This document shows, one piece after another, positions 13,429 through 16,657 of a stretch of 16,657 nucleotides of DNA. The notes below the pieces were generated by a model, which saw only the letters and a list, made by a program, of their open reading frames with translations, searched no databases and had not been told where the DNA came from. Source of the DNA: JBIKLM01 sp044375105. Its GTDB lineage: Bacteria > Planctomycetota > UBA1135 > GCA-002686595. How positions within the stretch are numbered: position 1 is the first letter of the stretch; every line of letters begins with the position of its first letter. The position numbers and the translations under genes were made by a program. The stretch covers positions 1-16,657 of the forward strand of contig JBILNK010000091.1 of the NCBI GenBank assembly GCA_044375105.1, read 5' to 3'.

Positions 13429-13484
13429 TCCCCAGGAGGTGCCGAGCGCGCCCTCCAGGCACGCCCGACCTCCGCACGAGTGCA

Positions 13485-13526
13485 GCCGCCGCCCGGGTTC
13501 GCCCGGCGGCGGCTTCTCTTGTTTTT
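13485..13526 (+). terminator. Intrinsic terminator of the H1-like gene
   Basis: A 9-bp GC stem (gccgccgcc with ggcggcggc), one bulged C, three more G-C pairs and a TTCG tetraloop span 13485-13513. They are followed by TTCTCTTGTTTTT (13514-13526). This is the only classic hairpin-plus-T-tract in the window. The reverse strand has no T tract after the stem, so it does not serve the convergent metG. Confidence 0.9.
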
Positions 13527-13602
13527 CGGCCCTGGTTGCGCCGCTGGCAGGCTGGGAGACGATCGGCTCCGGCTGCGCCCGAGTGAGGTTCTTCTCAGAC
13601 CG

Positions 13603-15327
13603 TCAGGGCGTCTGCCCGAGGCGGCCCAGCCGGGCCGCCTCCGCGGCCACCCCGGCCTCGTCCAGCTTGGTGAACAGGCCCTCGACGGCCCCGAGCCGCG
13701 AGCCGGGGACCAGGCAGCGCCAGCGGCCCGGCGCCGGCAGGGTGGGCCAGCCGGCGGCCTCGACCGGCCCGGCCTGGCCGAGCATGGCCCACAGCCGGGC
13801 CGCCTTGGTGGGCATCATCGGCGCCATCCAGCGCGCCAGCAGGCCGAGCCACTCGGCCGCGGTGGCGAGGGCCGCCCCGGCGCGCTCCGGGTCGGTCTTG
13901 CGCAACGCCCAGGGCTCGCTGCGATCGACGAACACGTTGGCGACGCTGGCGTTTTGCAGCAGGGCTTCGGCCGCGCGGCGGAAGCGGAAGGCCAAGAGGT
14001 GCTCGCCCGGGTCCTCGATCGGGCCGCAGCCCTCGAGCAGCAGCCGGTCGAAGCCCTCGGCCAGGGCCGGGGGGCAGCTCGGCAGGCGCCCCTCCCAGTG
14101 CTTGTCGACGAAGCGCAGCACGCGCGTGGCCAGGTTGCCGATGCGGTCCGCCAGGCCCGCGTTGAGCGTCGATTGGTAGCCGGACCAGGTCCATTCCGCG
14201 TCGGCGGTCTCGGGCGCGCTGGCCAGCAGGTGGAAGCGCACGGCCTCCACGTCGTGGCGCTCGGCCAGCTCGGCGAGATCGATGGTCCAGTTCTGGCTGG
14301 TCGAGAACTTGCGGCCCTCCAGGTTGTAGAACTCCATCGCCGGCACGGCGTGGGGCAGCACGTAGCCTTGCTTCGTGCCGTACAGCATGGCCGGGAAGAT
14401 CAGGCAGTGGAACGGGATGTTGTCCTTGCCGATGAAGTGCACCAGGCGCGTCTCTGGATCCTGCCAGAAGCGGCGCCAATCCTCGGGCTGGCCCTCGCCG
14501 CGGGCGGCGCGCTCCTCGGCCCACTGCTCGGCGATCGAGACGTAGCCGATCGGGGCGTCGAACCAGACGTACAGCACCTTGTGCTCGCCGCCGCCGTATT
14601 CGGCGGGCAGGGGCACGCCCCAATCGAGGTCGCGGGTCATGGCCCGCGCCGGGGCCTCCTCGATCAGGCGCTCGAGGAACGCCTGCACGTTGGGCTTCCA
14701 AGGCTGGGAGCGCGCCCAGGCGCCGATGAACTCGTCGCGCAGCTTGGGCAGGTCCAGGTGCCAGTGGACCGAGGGGCGACGCTCGAGCGGGCTGCCGTCC
14801 AATTTCGAGCGCGGGTTGCCGAGCTCGAGGGCATCCAGCCAGGAGCCGCAGCGCGGGCACTCGTCCCCGCGGGCCGGGTCGTGCCCGCACTTGGGGCAGG
14901 TGCCCTCCACGTAGCGGTCGGCCAGGAACCGCCCGGCCCCCGGGCTGTAGAGCTGCTCGCCCTCCTTCTGGAAAAAGTAGCCGTTCTGCTCGAGGGCCCG
15001 GAAGAAGGCGTGGGTGCGGGCCGTGTGGGGCTTGCAGATGCTGGTCCCGGACCACTGGTCGAAGCGAATCCCGAAGGTGTCGAAGGCGCGCTTGATCTCG
15101 GCCCGCCAGCGCGCCACGTAGTCCGGGTAGGCCTGCCCCTGGGCCTCGGCCCCGATGGTGATCGCCACCCCGTGCTCGTCGGTCCCGCACAGGTACAGGA
15201 CCTCGTGGCCGTGCATGCGCAGGGTGCGCACGTAGACGTCCGCCGGCAGGTAGGCGCCGATCAGGTGGCCCAGGTGGATCGGGCCGTTGGCGTAGGGCAG
15301 GGCGGAGGTGACCAGGTAGCGGGCCAT
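13603..15327 (-). CDS. metG: Methionyl-tRNA synthetase, without C-terminal tRNA-binding domain
   Basis: MetRS charges tRNA-Met with methionine using ATP. The product is 574 residues. It starts MARYLVTSALPYANGPIHLGH with the class I HIGH signature as HLGH (18-21). A zinc knuckle follows, with Cys144, Cys147, Cys157 and Cys160 (CPKC...CPRC). The KMSKS loop appears as KFSTS (340-344), a variant also known in other bacterial MetRS. Further family motifs are VLYVWFDAPIGY, FIGKDNIPFH and an anticodon-binding helical domain (about 380-520). It ends near LFTKLDEAG without the Trbp111-like domain found at the C-terminus of E. coli and Bacillus MetRS, so it is the short, probably monomeric type. The ATG at 15327 is preceded by AGGA at suitable spacing; longer upstream frames have no homologous residues. 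It diverges from the glutaryl-CoA dehydrogenase gene across 130 bases. Confidence 0.97.
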   Translation of the reverse strand: MARYLVTSALPYANGPIHLGHLIGAYLPADVYVRTLRMHGHEVLYLCGTDEHGVAITIGAEAQGQAYPDYVARWRAEIKRAFDTFGIRFDQWSGTSICKPHTARTHAFFRALEQNGYFFQKEGEQLYSPGAGRFLADRYVEGTCPKCGHDPARGDECPRCGSWLDALELGNPRSKLDGSPLERRPSVHWHLDLPKLRDEFIGAWARSQPWKPNVQAFLERLIEEAPARAMTRDLDWGVPLPAEYGGGEHKVLYVWFDAPIGYVSIAEQWAEERAARGEGQPEDWRRFWQDPETRLVHFIGKDNIPFHCLIFPAMLYGTKQGYVLPHAVPAMEFYNLEGRKFSTSQNWTIDLAELAERHDVEAVRFHLLASAPETADAEWTWSGYQSTLNAGLADRIGNLATRVLRFVDKHWEGRLPSCPPALAEGFDRLLLEGCGPIEDPGEHLLAFRFRRAAEALLQNASVANVFVDRSEPWALRKTDPERAGAALATAAEWLGLLARWMAPMMPTKAARLWAMLGQAGPVEAAGWPTLPAPGRWRCLVPGSRLGAVEGLFTKLDEAGVAAEAARLGRLGQTP

Positions 15328-15457
15328 AAGAGCGGATCCTAGCCCGGCCCCGGGGCGGGCCGTAGGCCCAAGGGCCGGCCGGGGGCCGATGCGGGAGCGC
15401 CGCCCAGGGGCTATCCTGCTCCAGTCAACCAACGCCCACCCGGCCCGAACCGCCCCG
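15328..15457. promoter_or_regulatory. Divergent promoter region of metG and gcdH
   Basis: These 130 bases separate two divergent start codons and must hold both promoters. A TATCCT at 15412-15417 could be a -10 box for the plus-strand gene. On the minus strand an AGGA lies nine bases before the metG ATG. No matching -35 is convincing, and I see no T-box element for metG. Confidence 0.45.
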
Positions 15458-16627
15458 ATGCAGCCCTTCCGCCAACTGGATTTCCTGAAGCTCGATTCCG
15501 AATTCTCCCAGGATGAGCTGATGGTTCGCGACACCGTCCGCGCCTGGGTCAGCGAGCGCTTCCTGCCGCTGGTGATGGAGCACTTCGAGGCCGGCAGCTT
15601 CCCCCACGAGTTGACCCCCGAACTGGCCGAACTGGGCGTGTTCGGCCCGACCATCCCCGAGGAGTACGGCGGTGCCGGGCTCAACTCGGTCCACTACGGC
15701 CTGATCTGTCAGGAGCTCGAGCGCGGCGACTCGGGCCTGCGCTCCTACGTCTCGGTGCAGGGCTCCCTGGTCATGTACCCGATCCACGCCTTCGGCTCGG
15801 AGGAGCAAAAGCGCGAGTGGCTGCCGAGGCTGGCCAAGGGCCAGGCGATCGGCTGCTTCGGCCTGACCGAACCGGACGCCGGCAGCAACCCGGGCGGCAT
15901 GCGCACCTTCGCCAAGAAGGATGGCAAGGACTGGATCCTGAACGGCCGCAAGATGTGGATCACCAACGGCACGGTGGCCCAGGTCGCGATCGTCTGGGCC
16001 CAGACCGAGCAGGGCATCCGCGGCTTCTGCATCCCGACCGGCCTCAAGGGCTTCAGCGCCCCGGAGCAAAAGCACAAGTGGAGCCTGCGCGCCTCGGTGA
16101 CCAGCGAGCTGGTGCTCGAGGACGTGCGCGTGCCGGATTCGATGCGCCTGCCGGAGACGACCTCCCTCAGGAACCCGCTGATGTGCCTGACCCAGGCGCG
16201 CTACGGCATCACCTGGGGCGCGGTCGGAGCCGCCCTGGCGGTCTACGACGAGGTGCTGAACTACACCAAGGAACGCACCGTGTTCGACAAGCCCCTGGCT
16301 GGCTATCAGATCCCGCAGATGAAGCTGGCCGAGATGGCCACCCAGATCACCATGGGCCAGCTCCTGTGCCTGCGGCTCGGCCGGCTCAAGGACCAGGGCC
16401 AGATGACCCCCGCGATGGTCAACATGGTCAAGCGCAACAACGTGCACATGGCCCTGGCCCAGGCCCGCGTGGGCCGCGACATGCTGGGCGCCAACGGCAT
16501 CAGCCTCGAGTACCAGACCGGCCGCCACATGCTGAACCTCGAGTCGGTCTACACCTACGAGGGCACCCACGATATCCATACGCTGGCCCTGGCCAACGAG
16601 CTGACCGGCCTGGCGGCGTTCCGCTGA
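15458..16627 (+). CDS. gcdH: Glutaryl-CoA dehydrogenase (acyl-CoA dehydrogenase family)
   Basis: GCDH is an FAD enzyme that oxidises and decarboxylates glutaryl-CoA to crotonyl-CoA and CO2 in lysine, tryptophan and aromatic breakdown, passing electrons to electron-transferring flavoprotein. The 389-residue product has normal length. Specific marks are LRSYVSVQGSLVMYPI (94-109), with Arg95 where human GCDH has the substrate-carboxylate-binding Arg94, and GCFGLTEPDAGSNPGGM (132-148), which binds FAD and CoA. KMWITNG follows, then ARYGITWGAVGAA (247-259) and TYEGTHDIH (366-374) with catalytic base Glu368. These distinguish it from general acyl-CoA dehydrogenases. Non-decarboxylating glutaryl-CoA dehydrogenases share much of this, so decarboxylation is probable rather than proven. 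The ATG at 15458 matches homologue N-termini; there is no Shine-Dalgarno. No other pathway gene is visible; only 30 bases remain after the stop. Confidence 0.95.
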   Translation: MQPFRQLDFLKLDSEFSQDELMVRDTVRAWVSERFLPLVMEHFEAGSFPHELTPELAELGVFGPTIPEEYGGAGLNSVHYGLICQELERGDSGLRSYVSVQGSLVMYPIHAFGSEEQKREWLPRLAKGQAIGCFGLTEPDAGSNPGGMRTFAKKDGKDWILNGRKMWITNGTVAQVAIVWAQTEQGIRGFCIPTGLKGFSAPEQKHKWSLRASVTSELVLEDVRVPDSMRLPETTSLRNPLMCLTQARYGITWGAVGAALAVYDEVLNYTKERTVFDKPLAGYQIPQMKLAEMATQITMGQLLCLRLGRLKDQGQMTPAMVNMVKRNNVHMALAQARVGRDMLGANGISLEYQTGRHMLNLESVYTYEGTHDIHTLALANELTGLAAFR

Positions 16628-16657
16628 TTGGGTCGGGCGGCGCTATCCGGCGGAACC

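Noticed and set aside
13480..15342. 620-codon plus-strand open frame opposite metG
   Set aside because: metG on the minus strand has every MetRS motif. The plus-strand frame is low complexity and would start inside the H1-like terminator.
15425..16579. 384-codon minus-strand open frame opposite gcdH
   Set aside because: It is a mirror of gcdH codons, rich in His, Gln, Leu and Val with no recognisable domain.

Overview
The window is very GC-rich bacterial DNA, with long spurious open frames opposite and beside most real genes. It holds twelve protein-coding genes that I can support. Gene content fits a high-GC bacterium of the Planctomycetota or a neighbouring lineage. The clues are a secreted beta-propeller protein with a glycine/leucine-rich C-terminal module, a very large multi-Ig lipoprotein, an MglA-type GTPase with roadblock proteins, an H1-like lysine-rich protein, and few Shine-Dalgarno sites. 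This assignment is inference; there is no rRNA or universal marker other than MetRS to test it. Bases 1-50 are an almost pure G tract that looks like a damaged contig end.

Region 1 (1-2373, minus strand) is a glycine-cleavage block: gcvT, then gcvH, then the 5' part of a lipoate ligase/octanoyltransferase-family gene that runs off the window. GcvH needs lipoyl-lysine and GcvT works on the aminomethyl-lipoyl intermediate, so all three proteins share one substrate carrier. The gaps between them carry short tandem repeats and a strong hairpin.

Region 2 (2660-7956, plus strand) holds two exported proteins: a signal-peptide-bearing propeller-like protein and a 1163-residue lipoprotein made of about ten Ig-like repeats.

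Region 3 (8346-12855, plus strand) is the most interesting part. Five genes in one direction encode a TPR membrane protein, a TPR-roadblock fusion, a stand-alone roadblock protein, an MglA-family small GTPase with a long Pro/Ala linker and a C-terminal membrane anchor, and an MglB-like roadblock protein. The first three are joined by ATGA stop/start overlaps. It looks like a membrane-tethered GTPase switch with three roadblock partners. Its biological output cannot be read from the sequence.

Region 4 (13237-16627) has a 63-residue histone H1-like gene with its own ribosome binding site and a textbook intrinsic terminator. Convergent to it is metG (methionyl-tRNA synthetase), and divergent from metG is a glutaryl-CoA dehydrogenase gene. 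No tRNA, rRNA, CRISPR array, transposase or phage gene was seen.
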